Shown here one piece after another: positions 17,671-28,900 of a stretch of DNA of 64,000 nt. Source of the DNA: Bradyrhizobium sp. CER78. Lineage in GTDB: Bacteria; Pseudomonadota; Alphaproteobacteria; Rhizobiales; Xanthobacteraceae. The DNA is taken from NCBI RefSeq assembly GCF_029846235.1, contig NZ_JARVWP010000001.1, positions 434,001 through 498,000 on the forward strand. The letters run 5' to 3'. Each line of letters begins with the position of its first letter. The first letter of the stretch is position 1. The position numbers and the translations under genes were made by a program. The notes beneath the pieces are model-generated. The model ran no database searches and was not told the origin of the DNA. It was given only the letters and a program-made list of their open reading frames with translations.

Positions 17671-18631
17671 ATGCTGACGCGACGCGATATGATGCTGGCT
17701 TCCATCGCAGCCGGAGTGACCATGACCAGCAGCAACGCATTTTCCAAGGCCGCCCAACCATCGACGCCGGTGAATTTCGACGTGCCTGCCGGTGCATGCG
17801 ACTGCCACACCCACATCCATGGCGACCCCGAGAAATTCCCGTTCTTCGCCGGCCGCGTTTATACGCCGGAACCGGCCTCGCCGGAGGAGATGAGCGCGCT
17901 GCACAAGGCGCTGCATGTCGAGCGCGTGGTGATCGTGACGCCGAGCGTCTACGGCCCCGACAATTCGTCGACGCTGTTCGGCATGACGGCGCGCGGGCCG
18001 ACGGCGCGCGGCGTCGCGGTGATCGACGACAAGACCAGCGAGAGCGATCTCGATGCCATGCAGAAGGTCGGCTTCCGCGGCATCCGCCTCAACCTTGCGA
18101 CCGGCGGTGTCAACGATCCCAATGTCGGCCGGCAGCGCTTCTCGGCTGCGATCGAGCGGATGAAGGCGCGCGGCTGGCATGTCCAGTTGTTCACCAGCCT
18201 CGCGATGATCACTGCGATCAAGGACCTCGTCGCGGCAGCGCCGGTACCTGTGGTGTTCGACCATTTCGGCGGCGCCGAGGCCGCGCTGGGTACCGGTCAG
18301 CCGGGCTTTGACGACCTGCTGGCGCTGGTCAAATCCGGCAAAACCTACGTCAAGATCTCCGGCGCCTACCGCGCCTCCAAGCTTGCCCCCGACTATGCCG
18401 ATGCCACGCCGCTGGCGCAGGCGCTGATCGCGGCCAATGCCGAGCGCATCGTCTGGGGCACCGACTGGCCGCACCCGGATTCGGTGACGCCGGCGGGCAA
18501 GAAGGTCACCGACGTGACGCCGCTGTACCAGATCGACGACGGCCGCCTCCTCAACCAGCTTCCGGTCTGGGCGCCGGACGCCGCGGTGCGCAAGACCATC
18601 CTGGTCGACAACCCGGCGCAGCTCTACGGCT

Positions 18632-18639
<8 letters not shown>
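17671..18639 (+). CDS. Tat-exported amidohydrolase-family (COG3618-like) metal-dependent hydrolase
   Basis: A 322-residue TIM-barrel hydrolase with an N-terminal twin-arginine-type signal (LTRRDMMLASIAAGV). Metal-site motifs of the amidohydrolase-2 group are present: HTHIHGD in ACDCHTHIHGD, His in VFDHFGGAE and Asp in WGTDWPHPD. The closest functional relatives are lactonases such as 2-pyrone-4,6-dicarboxylate hydrolase, but the substrate cannot be inferred. Export by Tat with bound metal is plausible. The ATG at 17671 follows a GGGAGAC ribosome site. The 3' end overlaps the stop of the convergent RND permease gene by 8 bases (18632-18639). Confidence 0.83.
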
Positions 18640-21766
<3,127 letters not shown>

Positions 21767-21806
21767 TCAGATCGGCGCTTTCAACTGGAAGGGATACTTG
21801 ATGGGT

Positions 21807-23054
21807 TTAGGTGCCGGACGCGGCGCGGTCGATGAAGAGGCTTCCCTTCGTCACGATCTGCTCGCCCGGCTTGAGATTGCCGGCCACCTCGACGAGGTCG
21901 CCATTGATGAGGCCGGGCTTGATCTGGCGCAGCTCGATGGTCTTGTCATCGGCTCTCGCGACCCAGACGCGAACCTGATCGCCCTCGTAGATCAGCGCCT
22001 GCTTCGGCACGCCGACCGCCGGGTGATCGCCCTTCGAATACAGGGTCACATTGGCGAACATTTCCGGCTTCAACCGGTTGTCCGCGTTGTCGATGGTGGC
22101 GCGGACCAGCAGCCGGCGCGAGGTCGCATCGATCGCGGCGGCGACATAGTTGACCCGGGCGTTCAGCACCTTGCCGGGCAGCGCCATCACGCTGAAGCTG
22201 AGGTCCTGCCCAATCGCAACATTGTCGGCATCGGATTCGCGGACAAAGGCGATCAGCCAGACCGTCGAGAGATCGCCGATCACGTAGACCGGGTCGCTGG
22301 CGCCGGTCGAGACATATTGGCCGGGGCCGGCCTTGCGCTGGACCACGGTGCCGCCGATCGGCGCGAACACCGTCGTCTCCGGATTAAGGCGGCCCTTCTG
22401 CTGCAAGGTCGTGATGGCTTCGTCGCCGAAGCCGAGGATGTGCAGCTTGTTCTGCGCGGCTTCCAGCAGCGTCTGCGCCGAGCGCGCATCGTTCTGCGCC
22501 TGCACCAGCGCGGCCTGCGCAGTCTGGTAATCCTTCAGCGGGATCGCCTTGCCCTCGGACAGGTCCTTGGCGCGCTTTTCCTGGATCTCAGCGAGGTCGA
22601 GCGCCGACTGGGCCTTGTTGAGACCGGTCATCGCGGCGACGTAGTCGTTCTGCGCCTGCACGGTGTCGGCCGCTTCGATCACGAATAGCGGCTGCCCCTT
22701 CACCACGGCATCGCCCGGCCGCACCAGGAGGCGGGTCACCCGCCCGGTATAGGGCGAGTAGACCGGGGTGGAGCGGTCCTCATCGATCCCGATCTTGCCC
22801 TCGGTCACCAGCTCGGAGCGGAACGTATGTTCGGTGACGGTCTGGAAGGTCAGGCTGGCCCACTCGGCGGCCGACGGCGTATAGCGCGTGCCCCCCTTGC
22901 GGGACTGGCTGGAGACTTCCGAAGGCCTTGGCTTTTCTGCGCCGAGACGCGTGTAGCCATAGGCACCCGCGCAGGCGACCACCAGCAGCGCCGCGGTCAC
23001 GACCAGGCGCGGGCGGCCAAAGCTCTTCATTTTGTTGGGGAACTCTTTCAGCAT
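21807..23054 (-). CDS. RND efflux periplasmic adaptor (membrane fusion protein)
   Basis: A 415-residue adaptor of the CzcB/CusB type that links the inner-membrane permease to an outer-membrane channel. A membrane anchor (RPRLVVTAALLVVACAGAYG) is followed by a barrel-sandwich half (TPVYSPYTGRVTRLLVRPGD), a coiled-coil hairpin (AQNDYVAAMTGLNKAQSALD to ARSAQTLLEAAQNKL), the second half (VFAPIGGTVVQRKAGPGQYV) and a beta-barrel domain. It lacks the His/Met-rich ends seen in some metal adaptors. The start is at 23054, or at an ATG at 23030 just before the anchor, which is equally plausible. It is the promoter-proximal gene of the RND operon. Confidence 0.9.
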   Translation of the reverse strand: MLKEFPNKMKSFGRPRLVVTAALLVVACAGAYGYTRLGAEKPRPSEVSSQSRKGGTRYTPSAAEWASLTFQTVTEHTFRSELVTEGKIGIDEDRSTPVYSPYTGRVTRLLVRPGDAVVKGQPLFVIEAADTVQAQNDYVAAMTGLNKAQSALDLAEIQEKRAKDLSEGKAIPLKDYQTAQAALVQAQNDARSAQTLLEAAQNKLHILGFGDEAITTLQQKGRLNPETTVFAPIGGTVVQRKAGPGQYVSTGASDPVYVIGDLSTVWLIAFVRESDADNVAIGQDLSFSVMALPGKVLNARVNYVAAAIDATSRRLLVRATIDNADNRLKPEMFANVTLYSKGDHPAVGVPKQALIYEGDQVRVWVARADDKTIELRQIKPGLINGDLVEVAGNLKPGEQIVTKGSLFIDRAASGT

Positions 23055-23205
23055 GCGGTCCGCAGGGTCGTTCGTTGCAGCTTCCGGCGGGACAACCCCA
23101 GCGGTGCGCTAATAGTGCCGAATTGGCGCTCTAAACAACCTATAAATCGCACTTCGATGACGCCTGTGGCTAAAGTTCGGGTAGCGTGAACAGCGGCTGA
23201 ATGTC

Positions 23206-24597
23206 TCATCCGGGAAACTCCGGGGGATTGCTGCCGAGCGGCATGGCCGGGCGGAACCAATGGGCTGGGGTCCGCGACAGCACAGCCGCGTGCCGGACCG
23301 AACTCAGCATGCCAAAACCGGACGGCAACTGCTCGATGAAGGGCAGCACCGCTTCCGCCTTGAGGTCCTCGGTCGCGAGGCCCCCATCGAGGCGGCCGAG
23401 ATTCCACAGCCAGCGCCCGGTTTGCGCCAGCGACACCCGGACATGCCAGCTGCCGCCCTCCCGCGCCTGGCGAGCCCTGGCCATCATGGCGCCGAAGGCC
23501 ATGAAATATCCGGTGGCGTGGTCGAGCATCTGGGCCGGCAATTCCTTCGGCCCATCGACGCCGGCCGCCTGCCCCTCGGCGTGATTGAAGCCGGTCGTGG
23601 TCTGCACCAGCGAATCGAAGCCGCGCCGCTCCGCCCACGGACCAGCATGGCCATAGGCCGAGAGCGTCACATAGACGATCCCGGGATTGATGCGGGCCGC
23701 CTCCTCCGGCGAGAAGCCGAGCCGCGCAATCGCCTGCGGACGATAGCCCTGCGAGAGAATATCGGCCTGCGCCACGAGATCGCGCATCACGCCGCGCCCC
23801 TCCTCGCTGCGCAGCTCGAGGAACGCCGTCAGCTTGCCGCGGCCGGTATCGATGGTCAGCCAGGGAATCGCCGGCAGATCGGGACCGGAGATCAAGAGCA
23901 CGTCGGCGCCATGCGCCGCGAGCGTGCGACCTGCGACGGGACCTGCGATCACGCGCGACAGATCGAGCACACGGATGCCGGCCAGCGGCCGGTCGCCGGC
24001 CGGCCATGGCTTTGGCGCGGCCTCTCCGATCTTCTCGATCGAGATCAGCGGCAGTTTTGCCAGTTCTTTGGCATGCGGCGTCGCGGACCATTCATCATAG
24101 GAGCGCATCAGGGCGACGACGCCGCCGGCGGCATAGGCCGCGGTCTCGAACGCTTCGCCGTCCCATTGCAACAGTGCGGCCTGGACGTCGTCGCGCTCGG
24201 CATTGCAGCCCAGCACCTTGCAGACGGCGTCGCGGTGACGCGGGAAATTGGTGTGGAGACGAACGAAGCGGCCGTCGCGGACACGGTAGACGCCGGCGAT
24301 CTTGTCCCAGGCCGGCGGCGGCGGCTTGTCGTCGACCCGCAAATAACGCTCGCTGCGGCATTCGACCACGGCATGAAGCATGTCGACCGCGACGTCCTGC
24401 GCCTCGCCGCTACGAGCCTTCCATATCTCGGCCGCCGCAAGGCCGGCCGCCGCGATCGGCGCCTGCGCGGCCGCTGCGACACGAAACGACGACGGCAGTT
24501 GCGGCTCGCTGCCGGTCAGCCTGACCGCATGGAGCGCGGACGGCGCACCGCCGGCGCCGGTCCAGACATCGGCAAGGATTTCACGGATGTCCTGCAT
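23206..24597 (-). CDS. CaiB/BaiF-type family III CoA transferase with permuted domain order
   Basis: A 463-residue protein. The classical start of family III CoA transferases (PLAGIRVLDLSRVIAGPVAG) appears only at residue 204; before it lies a segment resembling the usual C-terminal part (DGRFVRLHTNFPRHRDAVCK). The domain order thus looks circularly permuted relative to FRC or CaiB. The probable catalytic aspartate is Asp359 in QMLDHATGYFMAFGAM, which aligns with Asp169 of formyl-CoA transferase, followed by GGSWHVRVSLAQTG. It should move CoA between carboxylic acids; the substrate is unknown. The ATG at 24597 has GAGGA about 6 bases upstream. Dispersed repeats lie between it and the divergent small membrane protein gene. 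Confidence 0.82.
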   Translation of the reverse strand: MQDIREILADVWTGAGGAPSALHAVRLTGSEPQLPSSFRVAAAAQAPIAAAGLAAAEIWKARSGEAQDVAVDMLHAVVECRSERYLRVDDKPPPPAWDKIAGVYRVRDGRFVRLHTNFPRHRDAVCKVLGCNAERDDVQAALLQWDGEAFETAAYAAGGVVALMRSYDEWSATPHAKELAKLPLISIEKIGEAAPKPWPAGDRPLAGIRVLDLSRVIAGPVAGRTLAAHGADVLLISGPDLPAIPWLTIDTGRGKLTAFLELRSEEGRGVMRDLVAQADILSQGYRPQAIARLGFSPEEAARINPGIVYVTLSAYGHAGPWAERRGFDSLVQTTTGFNHAEGQAAGVDGPKELPAQMLDHATGYFMAFGAMMARARQAREGGSWHVRVSLAQTGRWLWNLGRLDGGLATEDLKAEAVLPFIEQLPSGFGMLSSVRHAAVLSRTPAHWFRPAMPLGSNPPEFPG

Positions 24598-24671
24598 CGC
24601 ATTCCTCTTTGCGATTAATCTATGCCCGAGCATGATGACAAAACGGCAATGCCCGATCCAAACCCTTATTT

Positions 24672-24773
24672 GGCATGATCTTTTCGGAAAACCGTTTTCA
24701 CACTTTTGCGGATCATGCCTTGTTTGGGCATGACCTTCTCCGAAAACCGCTTCACACTTTTCCGGATCATGCC
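24672..24773 (+). repeat. Tandem pair of dispersed palindromic repeat units
   Basis: Two 48-base units (24672-24719 and 24726-24773) each begin GGCATGA and end GGATCATGCC, with the shared core CGAAAACCG and ACACTTTT. They are related to the second half of the repeat at 13913-14010. They lie in the divergent gap between the CoA transferase and the small membrane protein, so promoters must lie within or beside them. Confidence 0.85.
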
Positions 24774-24800
24774 TTCTGGCCGACCCGAACAGGAGTTGCA

Positions 24801-25088
24801 ATGGCTGCCATCGATCCCATCACCGCCGGCGGTGTCTTCCTCGCGACCGCAGCGACCGACGCGGTCTACGTCATGTTCACCTCGGCGGTCGTCGCGCGCA
24901 AGCGCGTGCCGGCGGCGACCTGGAGCAGCGTCTGGTACGTGCTCTCCTCCTATGCGGTGATCAGCTACACCGAGAACTGGCTCTATGTCGCCTTCGCGGC
25001 AGCCGGCTCGTGGGTCGGCGCCTATGCATCGATCACCTTCCTGCACCGCCCGCCGGGCGGACCGCCGGTGGGGGCTGCGGTGGAGTAG
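24801..25088 (+). CDS. Small membrane protein, function unknown
   Basis: A 95-residue protein with a clear AGGAG ribosome site at 24791-24795 and an ATG at 24801. Hydrophobic segments are visible at about 9-30 (GGVFLATAATDAVYVMFTSA) and 42-80 (WSSVWYVLSSYAVISYTENW, LYVAFAAAGSWVGAYASITF), separated by a basic turn (VVARKRVPAA), which suggests two to three transmembrane helices. The tail is Pro/Gly-rich. I do not recognise the family. The gene sits between two repeat clusters, with no co-oriented neighbour close enough for an operon. Confidence 0.65.
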   Translation: MAAIDPITAGGVFLATAATDAVYVMFTSAVVARKRVPAATWSSVWYVLSSYAVISYTENWLYVAFAAAGSWVGAYASITFLHRPPGGPPVGAAVE

Positions 25089-25107
25089 TTGCTTCGAGCT
25101 CGCTCCG

Positions 25108-25234
25108 CTGTCGTCCCTGCGAAAGCAGGGACCCATACTCCGCGGGCCCGTGTCGTGAACGGAACGCGTCGTTCCGCCATCGCACAGCAATAACCATCGG
25201 TGGTTATGGGTCCCTGCTTTCGCAGGGACGACAG
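25108..25234. repeat. Perfect 30-bp inverted repeat pair (REPIN-like)
   Basis: The 30-base segment 25108-25137 is an exact reverse complement of 25205-25234. Each arm is itself a hairpin, CCCTGC-GAAA-GCAGGG, with a GNRA-type loop. The 67-base spacer holds no gene. The arrangement of two inverted hairpin-forming units is the REPIN form typical of elements mobilised by REP-associated transposases. Confidence 0.9.
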
Positions 25235-25283
25235 CGAGGTCGCGCAATGCCGCGATGGACGCTACAATCCGCGCGCATCAGAT

Positions 25284-25316
25284 CGTAGGGCGGATTAGCC
25301 GAAGGCGTAATCCGCC
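25284..25316 (+). repeat. REP copy, left flank of the RAYT gene
   Basis: A 33-base REP core with hairpin arms GGCGGATTA and TAATCCGCC around GCCGAAGGCG. Exact reverse complement of 25889-25921 and identical to 52806-52838. It lies 13 bases beyond the stop of the transposase gene. Confidence 0.92.
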
Positions 25317-25329
25317 ATTCCCTCGGGGA

Positions 25330-25863
25330 TCATCGTCGTTCGCCGAAGTCGCCGCTCATCGCGACGTCACCACCCCAGTCGTCCGGGAACAATCCTGCGC
25401 GGACGTCGCGATGAAACGAGGAGTAGGGCCGATCGCGCACCCGTGCGGCATGCCCATGCTTTAGCGGATTGATGTAGCAATATTCGACGTGACGCGCGTA
25501 ATCAGTTTCGCCGCGGATCAGATGTTCCCAGAACCGACGTTGCCAGATTCCACGTTCGTTGCGAGCGATACGAACGTCGCTGAGCTGTTCATGCTTTGGC
25601 AGCGCTCTTGCGAAACGGTTCTTGACCAGCCGCCAGCGCGTGGAGAAATCGGTATCGCCTGACGGCAAGGTCCAGACCGCATGCAGATGATCGGGCAGGA
25701 CAACGAATGCGTCGATTGTAAAGGAATAGTCCCGATGCGTCGCCTCAACGGCGTTGCGCAATTCCGCAATATAGTCAACGAGCAGGGTTTGTCGTCGGTC
25801 CAGCAGGTTTACCGTGAAGAACCAACAGCCACCGGGGATGAATGCGCGACGATAATTCGGCAT
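25330..25863 (-). CDS. REP-associated tyrosine transposase (RAYT, Y1/TnpA-like)
   Basis: A 177-residue protein of the RAYT group of Y1 transposases related to IS200/IS605 TnpA. The N-terminus MPNYRRAFIPGGCWFFTVNL is diagnostic. The metal-binding HxH is His59-Leu-His61 in LPDHLHAVW, and the presumed nucleophilic tyrosine is Tyr128 in VEYCYINPLKHG. RAYTs are single-copy, non-IS genes thought to cleave and move REP hairpins as single-stranded DNA. The catalytic residues are intact, so the gene looks functional. An ATG at 25863 is used because homologues start MPNYRR; an upstream start would add three residues. It is bracketed by inverted REP copies at 25284-25316 and 25889-25921. Confidence 0.92.
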   Translation of the reverse strand: MPNYRRAFIPGGCWFFTVNLLDRRQTLLVDYIAELRNAVEATHRDYSFTIDAFVVLPDHLHAVWTLPSGDTDFSTRWRLVKNRFARALPKHEQLSDVRIARNERGIWQRRFWEHLIRGETDYARHVEYCYINPLKHGHAARVRDRPYSSFHRDVRAGLFPDDWGGDVAMSGDFGERR

Positions 25864-25888
25864 GAGCTTCACGTTGGTTGAACTGAGC

Positions 25889-25921
25889 GGCGGATTACGC
25901 CTTCGGCTAATCCGCCCTACG
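25889..25921 (-). repeat. REP copy, right flank of the RAYT gene
   Basis: Exact reverse complement of the 33-base core at 25284-25316. It lies 25 bases upstream of the transposase start and 14 bases past the dnaE2 stop, so it may also separate the two transcripts. Confidence 0.92.
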
Positions 25922-25935
25922 ATTCGCGTATCCCC

Positions 25936-28900
25936 TCAATGAAAATCCCGTGACGGCGGCAGGATGCGGACGTTGCGGGGGTGGCGGATCCTTTGCGGCG
26001 AGTTGTCGCCGTGATCGCGGCGGTCGTCGTTGAGCGGCTCGATCAAGGCCGGGCCGGCCGGCACCGGATGCTTGCTGACAGGGGATTCGTTGGCGAGGCC
26101 GATCAGATCGTGGGAGCGGTCGGTCATGCGCTGCGCCACCAGATGCGTGACGCCCTCGGGGCTGCTCTGGATATAGCCCTCGACCAGGATCAGGCGCGCG
26201 CCCATCACTTCCTTGCGGTACTGCTCCATCACCTTCGGCCACACCACGATGTTGGCGATGCCGGTCTCGTCCTCCAGCGTCATGAACACGACGCCCTTGG
26301 CGCTGCCCGGCCGCTGCCGCACCAGCACCACGCCGGCGCAACGGACGCGGCGGCGGTCGTTGCTGCGATTGATGGTGTGGCAGGCGACGACGCGTTCCCT
26401 GGTGAACATCTCGCGCAGGAATTCCATCGGGTGGCCCTTCAGCGACAGGCGGATGGTCTGATAGTCGGCGACCACCTGCTCGGGACGAGGCATCTCCGGC
26501 AGCGGCTCTGCGCCCTCATCCGGCTGCTCGCGCGCAGTCGCGGCCTCGAACAGCGGCAGCGGCACATCGTCGGGCAGCCGCCGCACCGCCCACAGCGCCT
26601 CGCGGCGGTCGAGCCCGAGCGAGCGGAACGCATCGGCATCGGCGAGCAGGATCAGCGCGCGCTTGGGCAGAGCGGTATCGCGGGCGAAATCCTCCAGCGA
26701 GGTGAACGGCCGGCGGTTGCGCGCCGCGACGATGCGGTCGGCCCAGTCCAACTCTCCGTCCAAGGCCGCGCGGGAGGTGGGCGGGTTCCCTCCCCCCTTG
26801 CGGGAGAGGGTTAGGGAGAGGGGTAAGCCGCAAGGACGGTGGTCGTGGCTTACCCCTCTCTCCAACTCTCCCCCACAAGGGGGGAGAGAGCCCATCCGTT
26901 CGTGCCTTCCTGACTCATTAACATCTACGCTTCGCGTGCCTCCGATGCGCAATTGCGCATCGGAGAATGACGATTGGAGAGCTTTCAACCGCTCCTCATC
27001 CTCATCCAGCCAACGAAAGCCGTCGATCTGGCGGAAGCCGAGCCGCACCGCGCAGTGCTCGCCGACCTTCTCCTCCAGCGTGTTCTGCGCAAAGCTGAAG
27101 GAGACATCGACCTCGCGCACCGTGACGCTGTTCTTGCGGGCGTCGCCGACGATCTGCGCCGGAGCGTAGAAGCCCATCGGCTGCGAGTTGAGCAGGCCGC
27201 AGCAGAACGCATCGGGATGATAATGCTTCAGCCATGAGGAGATGTAGACGAGCTGTGCGAAGCTCGCGGCGTGGCTTTCCGGGAAGCCGTAGCTGCCAAA
27301 ACCCTTGATCTGGTCGAAGCAGCTGCGGGCGAAATCCGGATCGTAGCCGCGCACCACCATGTTGCCGACCAGCTTCTCCTCATAGGTGCCGATGGTGCCG
27401 ACGTTCCGGAAGGTCGCCATCGAGCGGCGCAGGCCGTTGGCCTCTTCGGAGGTGAACTTTGCCGCCTCGATCGCGATCCGCATCGCCTGCTCCTGGAACA
27501 GCGGCACGCCGAGCGTCTTGTGCAGGACATTATGGAGTTCGTCCGGCGGGCCGTGCTCGGGCGCCGGCGATGGATAGCTTTCCTTCTCGACGCCGTTCCG
27601 CCGCCGCAAATACGGATGCACCATGTCGCCCTGGATCGGCCCGGGGCGCACGATCGCGACCTCGATGACGAGATCGTAGAAGGTGCGCGGCTTCAAGCGC
27701 GGCAACATGTTCATTTGCGCCCGGCTCTCGACCTGGAACACGCCGAGCGACTCGCCACGGCACAGCATGTCGTAGACCTCTGGGTCGTCCTGCGGGACCG
27801 AGGCGAGCTCCCAGTGCTCGCCCTTGTGGTCTGAGATCAGGTCGAAGCATTTGCGGATGCAGGTCAGCATGCCCAGCGCGAGCACGTCGACCTTCATCAT
27901 ATGCAACGCGTCGACGTCGTCCTTGTCCCATTCGATGAAGGTGCGGTCGTCCATCGCGGCGTTGCCGATCGGCACATAGGTGTCGAGCCGGTCCTGGGTC
28001 AGCACATAGCCGCCGACATGCTGCGAGAGATGGCGTGGAAACTCGATCAGCTCGGTGGCGAGCTCGACCGCAAGATTGATCATCGCGTTCGCAGGATCCA
28101 GCCCGGCCTGCCGCACCTGCATGTCGTTGAGGCCCTTGCCCCAGCTGCCCCACACGGTGTCGGCGAGCGCCGCGGTGACGTCCTCGGTCAGCCCGAGCGC
28201 CTTGCCGACATCGCGGATCGCGCTGCGCGGACGATAATGGATGATGGTGGCGATGATCGCAGCGCGGTGGCGGCCGTAGCGGCGATAGACATATTGCATC
28301 ACCTCCTCGCGCCGCGAATGCTCGAAATCGACGTCGATGTCGGGCGGCTCCAGCCGCTCCTTGGAGATGAAGCGCTCGAACAACAGATCGACCTTGGTCG
28401 GATCGACCGAGGTGACACCGAGCACGTAGCAGACCGCCGAATTCGCCGCCGAACCGCGCCCCTGGCACAGGATGTTCTGGCTGCGCGCATAGCGCACGAT
28501 GTCGTGCACGGTGAGGAAGTAATGCGCGTATTTCAGCTCGGCGATCAGCGCGAGCTCCTTGTTCAGGGTGGCGCGAAGTTTTTCGTCGATCTCGCCGCCG
28601 AAATATTTGTCGACGCCGGCCCAGGTCAGGTCCTCCAGATGCTGCTGCGCGGTCTTGCCCGGCGGCACCGGCTCATCGGGATACTGGTATTTGAGCTGGT
28701 CGAGCGAGAACGAGATACGCCCGGCGAAGCGCATGGTTTCCGCGATCGCGTCCGGCAGATCGCGGAACAGCCTGATCATCTCATGCGCCGGCTTGAGATG
28801 CCGCTCGGCATTGGCCTCGAGCCTACGGCCGACAGCCTCGATCGTGGTCTTTTCGCGGATGCAGGTCAGCACGTCCTGCAACGGGCGGCGCGCGGGATGA

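Noticed and set aside
24598..24801. Upstream extension of the CaiB-type gene through the repeats
   Set aside because: The extension translates the dispersed repeat, and a clear ribosome site precedes the ATG at 24597.
25089..25330. Repeat cluster as a CRISPR array
   Set aside because: Units are inverted rather than direct, spacers are not regular, and no cas gene is near.
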